NCBI GenBank assembly: GCA_947000775.1 | Contig: CAMQGK010000516.1 | Location: 372,001-436,000 of the forward strand | DNA from: Pterois miles | Lineage: Eukaryota; Chordata; Actinopteri; Perciformes; Scorpaenidae | Direction of reading: 5' to 3' | Length of the DNA: 64,000 nt | In this document: positions 62,401 to 64,000 of the stretch, one piece after another | Layout of the letters: each line of letters opens with the position of its first letter | Position numbering within the stretch: the stretch's first letter is position 1 | Translations under genes and position numbers: made by a program | Notes under the pieces: model-generated | The model's database searches: none | What the model was told of the DNA's origin: nothing | Seen by the model: the letters and a program-made list of their open reading frames with translations, nothing else

Positions 62401-63982
62401 AGGTAAGGTTTAAATTTAACTCTCAAAAGAGGCAAAGCTTAACTAAATGTAACAGAACTCAACTAAATAGGTGTACTATAGTGGCATTTTGGTCATTATT
62501 TGACAAATCATTTGAAATGTTTTTGTAAGTACTTGAAGAAAGTGGGCCAGTACTCACCATACACCATACCAGCAATTCATTTTATTCACTGACGTACCGT
62601 GACTTTTTCTTGTGCACTACAACTTCTCACAAGCTGCTGATACTCTTCTCTGCCTTCTCCATATCAGGTTCTGGGGGAGATGCATTATGAGCTTAAAAAT
62701 GTGGGGAGAATAGCCGATGCACGACACAGGGGAGGAACGAGGGTGCTGTAATTTATCAATACAAGGTTGCTCCCTCCAGTAATAAACACAAGGCATGAGG
62801 TTGTGAAAAAAGAACAGGGTTTATTCCATATCATACAACCCATGGGAACTGGCGTTAAAAGAGAAAAAAAATAAAGAATAAAATAAATGCAATGCATGCT
62901 TGTGTGTATGTATGCCTCTAAAACTGTAAAATACACAACAGCATACAGCTAACACATTTATACCATACAGCATGTAGCTCAAGCTAACTAGCACACACAC
63001 AATGCATAACATGTAGCTTAACACTACACATACATAGAGACACTAACTTGAAATCGACTAACACTAAATCGTTCTATCTATCTATCTGCACTAATTAACG
63101 GTAATGGTAGGAATACCAGAGCTGCAGTGATTAGTTCCACCTCTATTAATGCTACTGCTTCTGAACCAAGAAATTGTAAGGTGCAACTGCAGAGTGTGTA
63201 ATTACCTAAAATAATGAATAGTTGTGTTGTGAGCCATGTATATCTACATATAGAGTGGGTCCTCCTCACAGATTCTGCTGTGTTGCACCAGCATCTTTCT
63301 ACTGTAGCCCAGAATGAACAAACAAAACACTGGCTCTAGATAGGGCCATTTGCGTTTTCATGTTGGCCACCGTAGTTCTCCTGCACATTTAGCAGGAGAA
63401 GTTTCATTTGATTGCAATCTGCAACCTCACTAGTAGGTGCCAAATTCTACACACTGGCCCTTTAATCAAAAGATGCTGCGTTTCTGTTATGAATTAGTTC
63501 CATACAATGATTTAACAGTAAAACTCTATTGCATCAACTACAGTATGCTACATATCTCTATTCATAATACAAAACCTTTCCAATCCTTCCTGTACCTCTG
63601 CAGGTCCCTGCGCAGCTTATCCCGCCGCTCAGTGGAGGAAGAGTTCCCCCACCTGTATGCTCACGGCTGCACGCTGCGTGACATCTGCGCTGAATGCACC
63701 AAATTTGTAGCTGATGTCATTTCGTCTAGTCGCAGGAGTCTGGACATCCTCAACAACACTCCCAAGAGGGAGACCAAAGCTTCTGCTGCCCCTCAGAGAC
63801 CACAGTTGCAACGTCAATCACACCTTGAGACTTGCCCTGACCTTCAGTGTCAGCCACCTTTCCCACAGTGTCACTCCCAGCTCCTTCCCCAGTCTCATCA
63901 TCAACAGCAGCAGCTTCATGCTTCATTGCCATCACCATCCCCACAGCTCCACACCAAGACAGTCACCAGTGTAAACCAATGA
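7136..63982 (+). CDS. spire2: Protein spire homolog 2, actin nucleator; 15 coding exons
   Basis: Spire proteins nucleate actin filaments with tandem WH2 domains, work with formins through the KIND domain, and are brought to vesicles by a C-terminal FYVE-like finger. The assembled model encodes 796 residues: KIND about 34-244, WH2-A 270-291, WH2-B 305-326, WH2-C 340-355, WH2-D 365-383, LLKAPTLAEMEEMN plus an acidic stretch (myosin-V tail-binding type motif) about 427-447, Spire box 561-606, and zinc-finger cysteines from 608 to 702. It is spire2 rather than spire1 because ELSLEEVLKSYEQP, FGSLPC, KSTSCIDLS and EFSHPVESLALTV match the SPIRE2 pattern. Human SPIRE2 is about 714 residues. Joined exons: 7136-7433, 29410-29453, 30016-30405, 32264-32344, 32466-32630, 34548-34634, 37669-37771 (acceptor uncertain), 42191-42351, 45868-46090, 52533-52660, 54030-54167, 54265-54332, 56373-56400, 58237-58334, 63604-63982. 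Confidence 0.93.
10372..10397. repeat. Perfect 11-bp inverted repeat with TTAT loop
   Basis: The arms TGCCCCCTGAG and CTCAGGGGGCA are perfect complements separated by four bases. It stands alone in unique intron DNA. It could be a small hairpin or a palindromic binding site. No function can be assigned. Confidence 0.75.
11452..11530. repeat. Short minisatellite, GGCTAACAGCTCCCTTAGT-type units
   Basis: Three to four imperfect units carry the core CTAACAGCT with CTTAG or CTTCG spacers. A further piece, CCGGGCTAACAGCTCACTTA, lies at 14820-14839 on the far side of the L1 insertion, so the two pieces may once have been part of one array or one repeat. Confidence 0.6.
12421..13054. repeat. Dispersed repeat region, contains copy 2 of the 1-210 repeat
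   Basis: Positions 12843-13015 are the second direct copy of the 1-210 repeat. The preceding 400 bases (from GGAGAATTCTGTTCTCCCAC) are moderately GC-rich relative to surroundings and look like non-coding LTR or leader sequence, but no LTR ends or primer-binding site could be shown. It is immediately followed by the L1 target duplication. Confidence 0.5.
13071..14729 (+). mobile_element. 5'-truncated L1 LINE with 16-bp target duplication
   Basis: A direct repeat ATTAATTGTGAATATA flanks the element exactly at 13055-13070 and 14730-14745. Inside, 13140-14011 is the C-terminal end of an L1 ORF2 on the + strand. The last open part, 13610-14011, holds CTHC, YFHALWLC (zinc-knuckle type C..C...H....C), AIAKKTILVNWK and a conserved tail. 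The upstream part is frameshifted. The 3' part (14012-14729) has T-rich and then strongly GC-rich sequence and a short A-rich end. This is a clear target-primed insertion, long dead. Confidence 0.9.
14170..14600. repeat. GC-rich block within the L1 3' region
   Basis: About 430 bases are far richer in G and C than the surrounding intron. Long frames are open here on both strands (14203-14734 and 14231-14676), which is what high GC does by removing stop codons. No domain is visible. I read it as the L1 3' untranslated region, not a gene. Confidence 0.7.
14746..15319. other. Intron 1 stretch between L1 and Tc1 nest
   Basis: AT-rich intron DNA with a fragment of the CTAACAGCT minisatellite near 14820 and duplicated AAGTAACTTGCTCATAAAGT at 15244-15279. 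No coding signal. Confidence 0.5.
17408..17466. repeat. Perfect 25-bp inverted repeat with 9-base loop
   Basis: Positions 17408-17432 and 17442-17466 are perfect reverse complements, built from TGTAAAATAACAG and its continuation to CTGGC. It lies just inside the left end of the TIR element. Such a palindrome can fold into a stable hairpin in DNA or RNA. Confidence 0.9.
17721..19370 (-). mobile_element. Rex1/L2-like LINE, innermost insertion, 8-bp target duplication
   Basis: CATGTTTA occurs at 17713-17720 and again at 19371-19378, flanking the element. The + strand left edge is (AGATA)n, so the LINE 3' tail is a TATCT repeat preceded by TTTCCCCACTGTGGGACC. The minus-strand RT has VRKATGPNGISSRLLKSCAD, FFDFSSAFNT, SPQGTVLAPFLFTLY, the catalytic FSDDSS and a long C-terminal frame (18746-17964, about 260 codons). 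The 5' end is truncated at the + strand right edge. Frameshifts separate the three open parts. Confidence 0.9.
21736..22385 (-). repeat. TIR element family D, partial inverted copy (compare 56951-58130)
   Basis: Most of this block is the reverse complement of 57590-58060. For example, TTGATTTGCGATCAAAAACT region and CCTGAAGATTAATTTGAGGG match TTAATCTTCAGGTTTCCAGC on the other strand. It has no coding signal. It lies directly against the broken right end of the Tc1. Confidence 0.65.
22386..24585. other. Intron 1 stretch without recognised features
   Basis: A C run at about 22381-22392 begins the stretch, followed by AT-rich sequence and a pyrimidine-rich segment around 23750-23930. No splice-flanked open segment resembling Spire was found. 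The frames at 23423-23668 and 23843-24076 show no family resemblance. Confidence 0.5.
24590..24961 (-). mobile_element. tRNA-derived SINE (family S), copy 2, with internal (TAA)n expansion
   Basis: The + strand shows the tail TTTATTAGTCCCACAGTGGG at the left, a (TAA)n/AT tract at 24721-24791, the shared body GGGGCACCTCGGCAGTGCCC, and the tRNA-like head ending GGACTGAGCTACTGCCGCCC. The B box reads GACTTGAACCC on the + strand. Confidence 0.85.
24962..26332. other. Intron 1 stretch without recognised features
   Basis: AT-rich sequence with a short (GAA)n tract near 25540 and an A run near 25850. No exon or recognised mobile element was found. Confidence 0.5.
26333..28088 (-). mobile_element. 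Family B element (AGGGCTGTCA-type ends), with internal insertions
   Basis: The left end AGGGTTGTCAAAGTTGACAC and right end TTTTAATCAATTGAC mark a known fish element type with AGGGCTGTCA/TGACAGCCCT termini. Internal blocks GGTCCCTTGACCTCTGACCT, CTCAAGATATGT and GAGTCTCCCCTTTACAGACA recur at 57078-57215 and inverted at 61690-61805. The 3' part recurs at 32815-33097. Two stretches appear inserted: about 26735-27235 (ending in a 23-A run) and about 27520-28010 (containing GAGGTCAACCGATATTTT). No protein is encoded. Confidence 0.7.
28089..28490. other. Intron 1 stretch without recognised features
   Basis: AT-rich DNA between a family B element and an L1 fragment. Nothing recognisable. Confidence 0.4.
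28495..29200 (-). mobile_element. L1 ORF2 reverse transcriptase fragment, split by a SINE
   Basis: The minus strand reads ALSLDAEKVFDRVVWEGFF (RT motif A region), then RTHQGDPASPSISALALKPF (motif B region), then ADDILTFVSSPETS (motif C). The residue before ADD is now a TAA stop, so the catalytic YADD box is interrupted. A short SINE is inserted at 28932-29034. The fragment is inactive. Confidence 0.85.
28932..29034 (-). mobile_element. Internally deleted tRNA-derived SINE (family S), copy 3
   Basis: Only the tail (CCTTTATTAGTCCCACGATG) and the tRNA-like head (CCTACAGACTGAGCTACTGC) remain. The middle body found in the other copies is missing. ATCAGA at 28926-28931 and 29035-29040 is a likely short target duplication, so the deleted form may itself have inserted. 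Confidence 0.8.
29410..29453 (+). CDS. spire2: spire2 exon 2: 44-base KIND linker exon
   Basis: The acceptor is TTATCTTCTCAG|AT and the donor CCAG|GTGAGA. With phase 1 carried from exon 1 it reads D-GTDGPPLPPAAECQ (residues 100-114) and ends in phase 0. The Pro/Ala-rich content matches the variable segment between the first KIND helix and the QSLG block. It is too short to stand out alone, but it is the only good bridge between the phase-1 donor of exon 1 and the phase-0 acceptor of exon 3. Confidence 0.85.
29454..30015. other. Intron 2
   Basis: A (GAAA)n tract at about 29466-29497 lies just after the donor. The acceptor carries a tandem CAGCAG. No other feature is seen. Confidence 0.7.
30016..30405 (+). 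CDS. spire2: spire2 exon 3: core of the KIND domain
   Basis: Residues 115-244. QLVQSLGVAIYQALDWGL and ERELSPQLEHLIERMAG are signature KIND helices, and HYQAVCRALFVETLEL is the last conserved block. Between them is a Gly/Ser/Thr-rich loop and a run of about ten Glu codons (30201-30240), an acidic loop that is also Glu-rich in mammalian SPIRE2. KIND binds formin FSI motifs. The donor is AAGGAG|GTACGT, phase 0. The tandem acceptor CAGCAG can place the start at 30016 or 30019. Confidence 0.97.
30895..31248 (-). mobile_element. tRNA-derived SINE (family S), copy 4
   Basis: The tail CTTTATTAATCCCTGAAGGG is more diverged than in other copies. The body GGGGCACCTCGGCAGTGCCC type block and the head (ACTTGAACC B box, CCTACGGACTGAG A box on the + strand) are intact in outline. 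It lies about 490 bases after exon 3. Confidence 0.85.
31395..31925 (-). mobile_element. MITE family M, near-complete copy
   Basis: Shared blocks: GACATCTGCAAGATTT, TCAGAGCTGATCTGGAGTCT, CTCAAATGTTTTCAGAAACA, GGCAGCCATGTTGAGATCTG, ACAGCCAATAG, TCTAGTTTTCTCTCAGAAC, and an end of the CTACTG...CTTTAA type. No coding capacity. Confidence 0.85.
32264..32344 (+). CDS. spire2: spire2 exon 4: end of KIND, start of WH2-A
   Basis: Acceptor TTGTTCCACAG|ATG and donor GACTGG|GTAAGA, both phase 0. It reads MLKKITTEEALEDKSSAELD and ends ALKHRDW (residues 245-271). The DW that closes the exon begins the first WH2 repeat, which continues in exon 5. Confidence 0.96.
32466..32630 (+). CDS. spire2: spire2 exon 5: WH2-A and WH2-B
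   Basis: Residues 272-326. ARLWVQLMKELRQGVKLKKV is WH2-A, an amphipathic helix then LKKV that binds monomeric actin. LTPFEMLMQDIRTRKFQLRK, followed by VM, is WH2-B. Acceptor CATCCCAG|GCA, donor GTCATG|GTGAGG, phase 0 at both ends. Intron 4 before it is only 121 bases. Confidence 0.97.
32815..33097 (-). mobile_element. Family B element, 3'-end fragment
   Basis: GCAGTACCTGTGAGGATTTC, ATACATCTGCATAAAGCAGC and the outer end ATCGATTGACAGCCCT match the family with AGGGCTGTCA termini. Only one end is present. Confidence 0.7.
33715..34184 (+). mobile_element. MITE family M copy, one end missing
   Basis: It reads in the orientation of the 38266 copy: CAACAGATCTCAACATGGCT, ACATTTGAGGAGAGAAATAG, ATTCATATTTGATCAG, ACTCCAGATCAGCTCTGACT and the outer end ATTTCTACCCACTGCAGCT. 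The TCAGTAGGCAG end is lost. Confidence 0.8.
34548..34634 (+). CDS. spire2: spire2 exon 6: WH2-C
   Basis: Residues 327-355. VDGDIPTRVKRNAHELILDF and IRSRPPLKP form the linker (L3-like) and WH2-C. Acceptor CACTCAG|GTG, donor AAACCA|GTGAGT, phase 0. The last WH2-C residue, the Val of an LKxV motif, would be the first codon of exon 7 if the proximal acceptor were used. Confidence 0.96.
34842..36118. repeat. AAGTATAC-rich repeat, copy 1, split at 35378-35888
   Basis: The sequence AAAAAGAAGTATACTTCAAG begins a block dominated by AAGTATAC/GTATACTT and TAGTTTAC motifs. A related block lies at 54795-55225 in opposite order, ending AAGTATACTTCTTTTTCATG. The terminal palindrome GAAGTATACTTC is at one edge. 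A 510-base interspersed repeat is inserted in the middle. Confidence 0.65.
35378..35888. repeat. Interspersed repeat (GGACTCAAATGCACGACTC family), copy 2
   Basis: It has outer ends TGTAACGTCTGG and GACCTAACA and is uninterrupted, unlike the copy at 3005-3826. It is full of AGGCAG and ACAGG motifs. The TG...CA ends would suit a small LTR, but a clear target duplication is not visible. No protein is encoded. Confidence 0.7.
37655..37771 (+). CDS. spire2: spire2 exon 7: WH2-D, with conflicting reading frames
   Basis: QSLHDQVLAEIKQERKLRPV is WH2-D, preceded by a Pro run. From the proximal acceptor CTCTCTAG|GTTTCAGAGCGC the first codons give the conserved VSER, but the frame then reads through Pro/Ser codons to a TGA. 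WH2-D is in the +1 frame. A downstream AG at 37667-37668 gives an open phase-0 exon, 37669-37771, that joins exon 6 and ends in the phase 1 needed by exon 8. So the gene either uses that acceptor and loses VSER, or carries a single-base deletion (real or a sequencing error) near 37666. Donor AGAC|GTAAGG. Confidence 0.8.
38266..38852 (+). mobile_element. MITE family M, most complete copy
   Basis: The outer ends AAGCTTCAGTAGGCAGAA and (inverted) AAGCTACAGTGAGTAGAA form imperfect terminal inverted repeats. The copy is about 587 bases and non-coding. Internal landmarks include CATCACTGGACAAAAAATCC, ACCTTTCAGTATATTGTAAT and CAACATGGCTGCCAGGTCAC. It is the best local reference for the other copies. 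Confidence 0.85.
38985..39322 (+). mobile_element. tRNA-derived SINE (family T), copy 1, 14-bp target duplication
   Basis: ATGGGTCCAAATCA flanks the element at 38971-38984 and 39323-39336. The 5' end begins inside the tRNA-like head (GTTAGCCCTGTCGCCTCACA) and includes the B box GGTTCGATTCC. The body carries GAGTTTGCATGTTCTCCCCG and CGACCTGTCCAGGGTGTACC, and the 3' end is GGGATAAGCGGTTGACGATG with GGAT repeats. A second, inverted copy is at 48268-48631. Confidence 0.92.
40861..41455 (-). mobile_element. MITE family M, near-complete copy
   Basis: It opens AAGCTGCAGAGTGTAGAAAT and carries GACATCTGCAAGATTTCACA, GAGCTGATCTGGAATCTACC, CAAATGTTTTCAGAAACATC and TCTAGTTTTCTCTCAGAACA, ending with GCCTACCCCTACTTAA. 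No coding capacity. Confidence 0.85.
41655..41965. mobile_element. MITE family M, rearranged copy
   Basis: The first half reads in the minus orientation (CAGTCACTGCTCAG to GGCAGCCATGTTGA). The second half (TTCAGATTATCTGTCTAATG to CCAAGTGCAGCTTTA) reads in the plus orientation. Both outer parts are from the same side of the element, so it is a foldback-like or recombined copy. Confidence 0.65.
42191..42351 (+). CDS. spire2: spire2 exon 8: linker with myosin-V-binding type motif
   Basis: Acceptor CTTCCCTCAG|CA joins phase 1 to give P-FGSLPC (residue 390 onward), then KSTSCIDLS, Pro-rich EPRPPSRPR and ILLKAPTLAEMEEMNISE. The last block continues into the acidic start of exon 9. In mammals the equivalent segment binds the globular tail of myosin V. 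Donor TCTGAG|GTGAGG, phase 0. FGSLPC and KSTSC point to SPIRE2 rather than SPIRE1. Confidence 0.96.
42385..44380. repeat. Degenerate array of GATATCT / TGACTAGTCA units, split by a LINE
   Basis: Arms at 42385-42560 and about 43900-44380 consist of diverged units combining GGATATCTGTAATT-like and TTTTGACTAGTCAAAA-like segments spaced a few tens of bases apart. TGACTAGTCA is itself palindromic. The two arms are separated by the LINE at 42570-43690. I do not recognise the family. Confidence 0.65.
42570..43690 (-). mobile_element. LINE fragment, reverse transcriptase (copy 2 of the 752-1511 family)
   Basis: The minus strand has LLFADDVALMAASACDFQ with the catalytic FADD (near 43350), then MRISTSKSEAMALSRKPMDC, EFKYLGVLFASEG and LYRTVVTKREL. 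It extends further 5' than copy 1, into the segment with GVPWGILWEVLQDYG-like RT sequence. It is frameshifted near 43050 and 5'-truncated. It separates the two arms of the TGACTAGTCA array. Confidence 0.87.
45160..45495 (-). mobile_element. tRNA-derived SINE (family S), copy 5, well preserved
   Basis: The + strand order is (AAG)n, CCTTTATTAGTCCCACAGTG, a CA-rich stretch, GGGGGTTTGGTGCCTTGCTC, the body, GACTTGAACCGGTGACCCTC (inverted B box) and CTACAGACTGAGCTACTGCC (inverted A box). It is the best reference copy of the family in this window. Confidence 0.9.
45508..45785 (+). repeat. Family C interspersed repeat, copy 1
   Basis: The block GGACAGTGTGTAAGATTTAG, with CTCTCTAGAGCCAGTGTTTG and GGACCTGCTCCCTATGTAGA, belongs to a common fish repeat. 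It is present inverted at 63245-63463. Non-coding. It ends about 80 bases before exon 9. Confidence 0.75.
45868..46090 (+). CDS. spire2: spire2 exon 9: acidic stretch and Ser/Arg-rich linker
   Basis: Residues 444-517. EEESPDNGE continues the motif from exon 8. LKRDRSFSEHDLALLRTEM is the conserved SPIRE2 linker block, followed by a less conserved region rich in Arg, Gly and Pro. Acceptor CCCTTAG|GAG, donor CAGAG|GTCAGT, leaving phase 1. KRDRSFS looks like a basophilic kinase site (inference). Confidence 0.95.
46165..46457 (+). mobile_element. tRNA-derived SINE (family U)
   Basis: The head GGGGAGACTGTGGCTCAGAG with GTAGAAGCAGG gives an A box, and CAGAAGGTCAGCGGTTTGGC is a degraded B box. The body has TGACCTTGAGCGAGAAACTT, GTGTATGAATGTGTGTGTGA and the 3' end AGACTAGAAAAGCACTATAT. 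This is a common fish SINE layout. Its family differs from S and T. Confidence 0.8.
47744..48786. mobile_element. Candidate solo LTR, TG...CA ends, 4-bp target duplication
   Basis: CAAG flanks the insert at 47740-47743 and 48787-48790. It starts TGTAGCCGGCGGCAGGC and ends GTATGTTACA, so TG...CA on either strand. It is about 1,043 bases, non-coding and partly GC-rich, with AATAAA-type motifs. A family T SINE lies within it. Target length and ends suit an LTR retrotransposon or endogenous retrovirus left as a solo LTR, but a non-LTR explanation is not excluded. Confidence 0.6.
48268..48631 (-). mobile_element. tRNA-derived SINE (family T), copy 2, inside the LTR-like element
   Basis: This is the inverted counterpart of 38985-39322 with a longer tRNA head. 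On the minus strand GGGCTGCACGGTGGTGTAGT and GGTTAGCGC give a full A box, and GGTTCGATTCC the B box. The 3' end on the + strand is CCATCCATCGTCAACCGCTT. Confidence 0.92.
49710..49962 (+). mobile_element. hAT-type transposase 5' fragment with BED-like zinc-finger remnant
   Basis: The left end CAGTGATTCTCAAAGTGGGT is a typical hAT terminal sequence. About 160 bases on, the + strand reads VPAKKAMKLAKIKRHLISKH and PEYQSK, matching the second half (H...H) of the BED finger at the start of ZBED5-like hAT transposases. It then stops. Only the 5' end is present. Confidence 0.75.
50130..50694 (-). mobile_element. MITE family M, near-complete copy
   Basis: It runs from AGCAGCAGTGGGTGGGGTCA to TGCCTACTGAAGC. 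It carries the shared blocks GGCATCTGCAAGATTT, CAACCATGTTGAGATCTG-like and TCTAGTTTTCTCTCAGAACA. It ends about 40 bases before the hAT at 50732, separated only by GGCCCCAAAAAGTTTGAGAA. Confidence 0.82.
50732..51597 (+). mobile_element. Complete non-autonomous hAT element, 8-bp target duplication
   Basis: CCTTAGAC occurs at 50724-50731 and 51598-51605. The ends CAGGGGTCGGGAACC and CCCGACCCTTG (inverted CAAGGGTCGGGAACC) are near-perfect terminal inverted repeats. The 866-base body retains a 38-codon transposase start (51391-51507) but no catalytic domain. All hAT hallmarks are visible directly. A single end of the same family lies at 2899-2999. Confidence 0.93.
51391..51507 (+). pseudogene. hAT transposase N-terminal remnant
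   Basis: The ATG at 51391 opens MAKRKKDEEYRTFQQQWTEE, and the frame continues through AVCLIC before a stop at 51505-51507. The lysine-rich start and CxxC (CLIC) are the beginning of a hAT transposase zinc finger; the rest of the gene is missing. It could at most encode a 38-residue peptide. Confidence 0.75.
52533..52660 (+). CDS. spire2: spire2 exon 10: variable linker before the Spire box
   Basis: Acceptor TTTCCCTACCCCAG|CC and donor TGGATG|GTGAGT. Phase 1 from exon 9 gives A-SFPVHGWVPLSPARLSLSSV, then a Ser/Thr/Glu-rich stretch ending AGDEHQWM (residues 518-560), open throughout and ending in phase 0. It is poorly conserved, as this region is in mammals, but it is needed to connect the phase-1 donor of exon 9 with the phase-0 start of exon 11. 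Confidence 0.88.
52661..54029. other. Intron 10
   Basis: It contains a MITE M copy at 53525-53914. The rest, including 52661-53520, holds no recognised element except a GCTTTCGATCATTCCGCATG-type phrase near 53060 seen in other fish repeats. Confidence 0.65.
53525..53914 (+). mobile_element. MITE family M, internally deleted copy
   Basis: It carries CCATAATAACCTTTCAGCAT, TAGAGAAAACTAGACTTTTG, then jumps to GACTCCAGATCAGCTCTGAT and the outer end TTTCTACCCACTGCAG. The middle part with the CAACATGGCTGCC block is missing. Confidence 0.8.
54030..54167 (+). CDS. spire2: spire2 exon 11: Spire box
   Basis: Residues 561-606. EEFSHPVESLALTVDEVINV, RRVLVKAEMEKFL and ELYNNLKRGK form the Spire box, a helical segment similar to a Rab-binding region of rabphilin-type proteins that works with the following FYVE-like finger in vesicle targeting. 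Acceptor CTCTTCAG|GAG, donor GGCAAG|GTAATG, phase 0. Intron 11 after it is only 97 bases. Confidence 0.97.
54265..54332 (+). CDS. spire2: spire2 exon 12: first half of the FYVE-like zinc finger
   Basis: Residues 607-628. VCCCCRVKFPLFSWPSTCVL then CK supplies a cluster of four cysteines (608-611) and a CxxC pair (624, 627). Acceptor TTTTTCAG|GTT, donor AAAAG|GTATCA, leaving phase 2. The spacing matches the mammalian CCCCR..FPLFSWP..C..CKR block. Confidence 0.95.
54795..55225. repeat. AAGTATAC-rich repeat, copy 2
   Basis: The sequence is made of GTATACTT, TAGTTTACT and ATAAACTAAAAA motifs and ends AAGTATACTTCTTTTTCATG, the inverted counterpart of the start of copy 1 at 34842. It is uninterrupted and non-coding. 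Confidence 0.65.
55990..56245 (+). mobile_element. MITE family M, truncated copy
   Basis: It has AAGCTTCTGTAGGCAGAATT at the outer end, then AATAACCTTTCAGTATATTT, AGAAAACTAGACTTTTGCAC and GGGCGGTGCTTGG. It breaks off near TTTTCCTCAGCAATC, losing the second half. Confidence 0.8.
56373..56400 (+). CDS. spire2: spire2 exon 13: 28-base microexon of the zinc finger
   Basis: Acceptor TTTCTCTTACAG|A and donor GCAAAG|GTAACT. With phase 2 carried over it encodes R-SVCSSCSAK (residues 629-638), providing the third cysteine pair (632, 635). It ends in phase 0. The match to the conserved C..C..K block and the clean splice sites make it secure despite its size. Confidence 0.94.
56401..58236. other. Intron 13
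   Basis: The stretch 56401-56950 is AT-rich with no recognised feature. From 56951 to 58130 it is a TIR element of family D. The remaining 100 bases form a good polypyrimidine tract for exon 14. Confidence 0.7.
56951..58130. mobile_element. TIR element family D, full-length copy
   Basis: The outer ends CCCCCTGAGACCCATAAT and, inverted, ACCCTCTGAGACCCACAAT mark imperfect terminal inverted repeats about 1.18 kb apart. Internal parts match 21736-22385 in reverse orientation, and 57078-57215 matches family B, so the two families share an internal segment or one captured the other. A T run is at about 57412-57422. No transposase is seen. Confidence 0.75.
58237..58334 (+). CDS. spire2: spire2 exon 14: zinc-finger continuation
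   Basis: Residues 639-670 read MKIPSKKMAHIPVYTVGF and a His/Ser/Lys-rich tail ending KSQVY. The block MK.PSKK..HIPVYT.GF is strongly conserved in SPIRE2. Acceptor GTGCTCCAG|ATG, donor CTATAA|GTGAGT, leaving phase 2 which the last exon completes as Lys. Confidence 0.95.
59324..59398. repeat. (TA)n microsatellite
   Basis: About 37 uninterrupted TA units. Open frames of alternating Tyr and Ile codons on both strands are artefacts of this tract. Confidence 0.97.
60020..60135 (-). repeat. SINE-like fragment
   Basis: GGGATGACATGCAGCAAAGG and TTGAACCCAGGCCGCTGCCA form the inverted B-box part of a fish tRNA-type SINE. The A-box end and tail are not clear. Confidence 0.5.
61688..62305 (+). mobile_element. 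Family B element, partial copy, split by a SINE
   Basis: The left arm (AAGTGGGCATGTCTGTAAAG to TGCAGAAATTT) and right arm (GAAAATTTGGAGCATTATTT to CTGCTACAAACTC) are inverted relative to 26333-26680. The junction sequence (G)AAATTT appears on both sides of the SINE and is a likely target duplication. Confidence 0.75.
61838..62153 (-). mobile_element. tRNA-derived SINE (family S), copy 6
   Basis: The + strand has the tail TTCCTTTATTAGTCCCACGA, the body AGGGGCACCTCGGCAGTGCC, an inverted B box GACTTGAACC and an inverted A box ACTGAGCTACTGCCGCCC. About 20 bases between the two boxes are deleted compared with the 45160 copy. Confidence 0.87.
63245..63463 (-). repeat. Family C interspersed repeat, copy 2
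   Basis: This is the inverted relative of 45508-45785: CACTGGCTCTAGATAGGGCC, CTACTGTAGCCCAGAATGAA and GCCAAATTCTACACACTGGC correspond to blocks there. It ends about 140 bases before the last exon. Confidence 0.75.
63604..63982 (+). CDS. spire2: spire2 exon 15: end of zinc finger and C-terminal tail
   Basis: Acceptor TACCTCTGCAG|G completes Lys671. SLRSLSRRSVEEEFPHLYAH, then GCTLRDICAECTKFVADV with cysteines 693, 699 and 702 finishes the FYVE-like finger. SSSRRSLDILNNTPKR is the last conserved block. From about residue 727 the tail becomes Gln/Pro/Ser/His-rich and ends at the TGA at 63980-63982. It lacks the basic RSRQTQSLY-type end of mammalian SPIRE2, so this may be a lineage-specific tail, or a splice donor inside this exon may lead to a further exon beyond the window. 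Confidence 0.9.
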
Positions 63983-64000
63983 GTAGATTCACTTTTTATC

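Larger units (their letters stand above)
58335..63603. other. Intron 14
   Basis: It contains a (TA)n tract (59324-59398), a T run (about 59731-59757), a SINE-like scrap (60020-60135), a C run (about 61018-61030), a family B copy split by a SINE (61688-62305) and a family C repeat (63245-63463). Nothing is recognised in 58335-59320, 60140-61015, 61035-61685 or 62310-63240. Confidence 0.65.

Noticed and set aside
63437..63603. Upstream extension of the last spire2 exon
   Set aside because: The frame is open by chance upstream. A clear acceptor at 63601-63603 gives the phase required by exon 14.
7136..63982. Assignment to spire1
   Set aside because: ELSLEEVLKSYEQP, FGSLPC, KSTSC and EFSHPVESLALTV follow the SPIRE2 pattern rather than SPIRE1.
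1..64000. CRISPR arrays, operons or phage defence systems
   Set aside because: The window is vertebrate intron-rich DNA. No spaced identical repeats or prokaryotic gene organisation are present.

Overview
This is vertebrate nuclear DNA, most likely from a ray-finned (teleost-type) fish. The evidence is one widely spaced multi-exon gene with GT-AG introns set in AT-rich DNA full of fish-style transposons: Tc1-like and hAT elements, L1 and L2/CR1/Rex1/RTE-type LINEs, tRNA-derived SINEs and MITEs. Nothing is bacterial or viral, and there is no CRISPR array or operon. Repeat family names come from recognised motifs, not database searches.

The gene is spire2, the KIND/WH2 actin nucleator, on the + strand. 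I assembled 15 coding exons between the ATG at 7136 and a stop at 63980-63982. All intron phases agree and the model encodes 796 residues: KIND domain (exons 1-4), four WH2 repeats (exons 4-7), a myosin-V-binding type linker motif (exons 8-9), Spire box (exon 11) and a FYVE-like zinc finger (exons 12-15). Exons 2, 6, 10, 12, 13 and 14 are short and were found by phase and family similarity. One exon is odd. At exon 7 the normal acceptor gives a frame that stops, while the conserved WH2-D frame needs an acceptor 14 bases downstream or one missing base.

Layout: 1-7000, upstream DNA with LINE, Tc1, hAT, SINE and MITE debris; 7136-7433, exon 1 in a CpG-rich patch; 7434-29409, a 22-kb first intron holding an L1 with a 16-bp target duplication and a four-level transposon nest (15320-21735); 29410-34634, exons 2-6; 37655-46090, exons 7-9; 46091-52532, intron 9 with a SINE inside a candidate solo LTR inside a MITE, and a complete non-autonomous hAT; 52533-58334, exons 10-14; 58335-63603, intron 14; 63604-63982, last exon.

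I found no second host gene and no clearly new biological system. The best leads are the exon 7 frame problem, the nested insertions with recoverable target duplications, about ten copies of one MITE family mostly in spire2 introns, and a SINE family whose 3' end matches that of a LINE in the same window.
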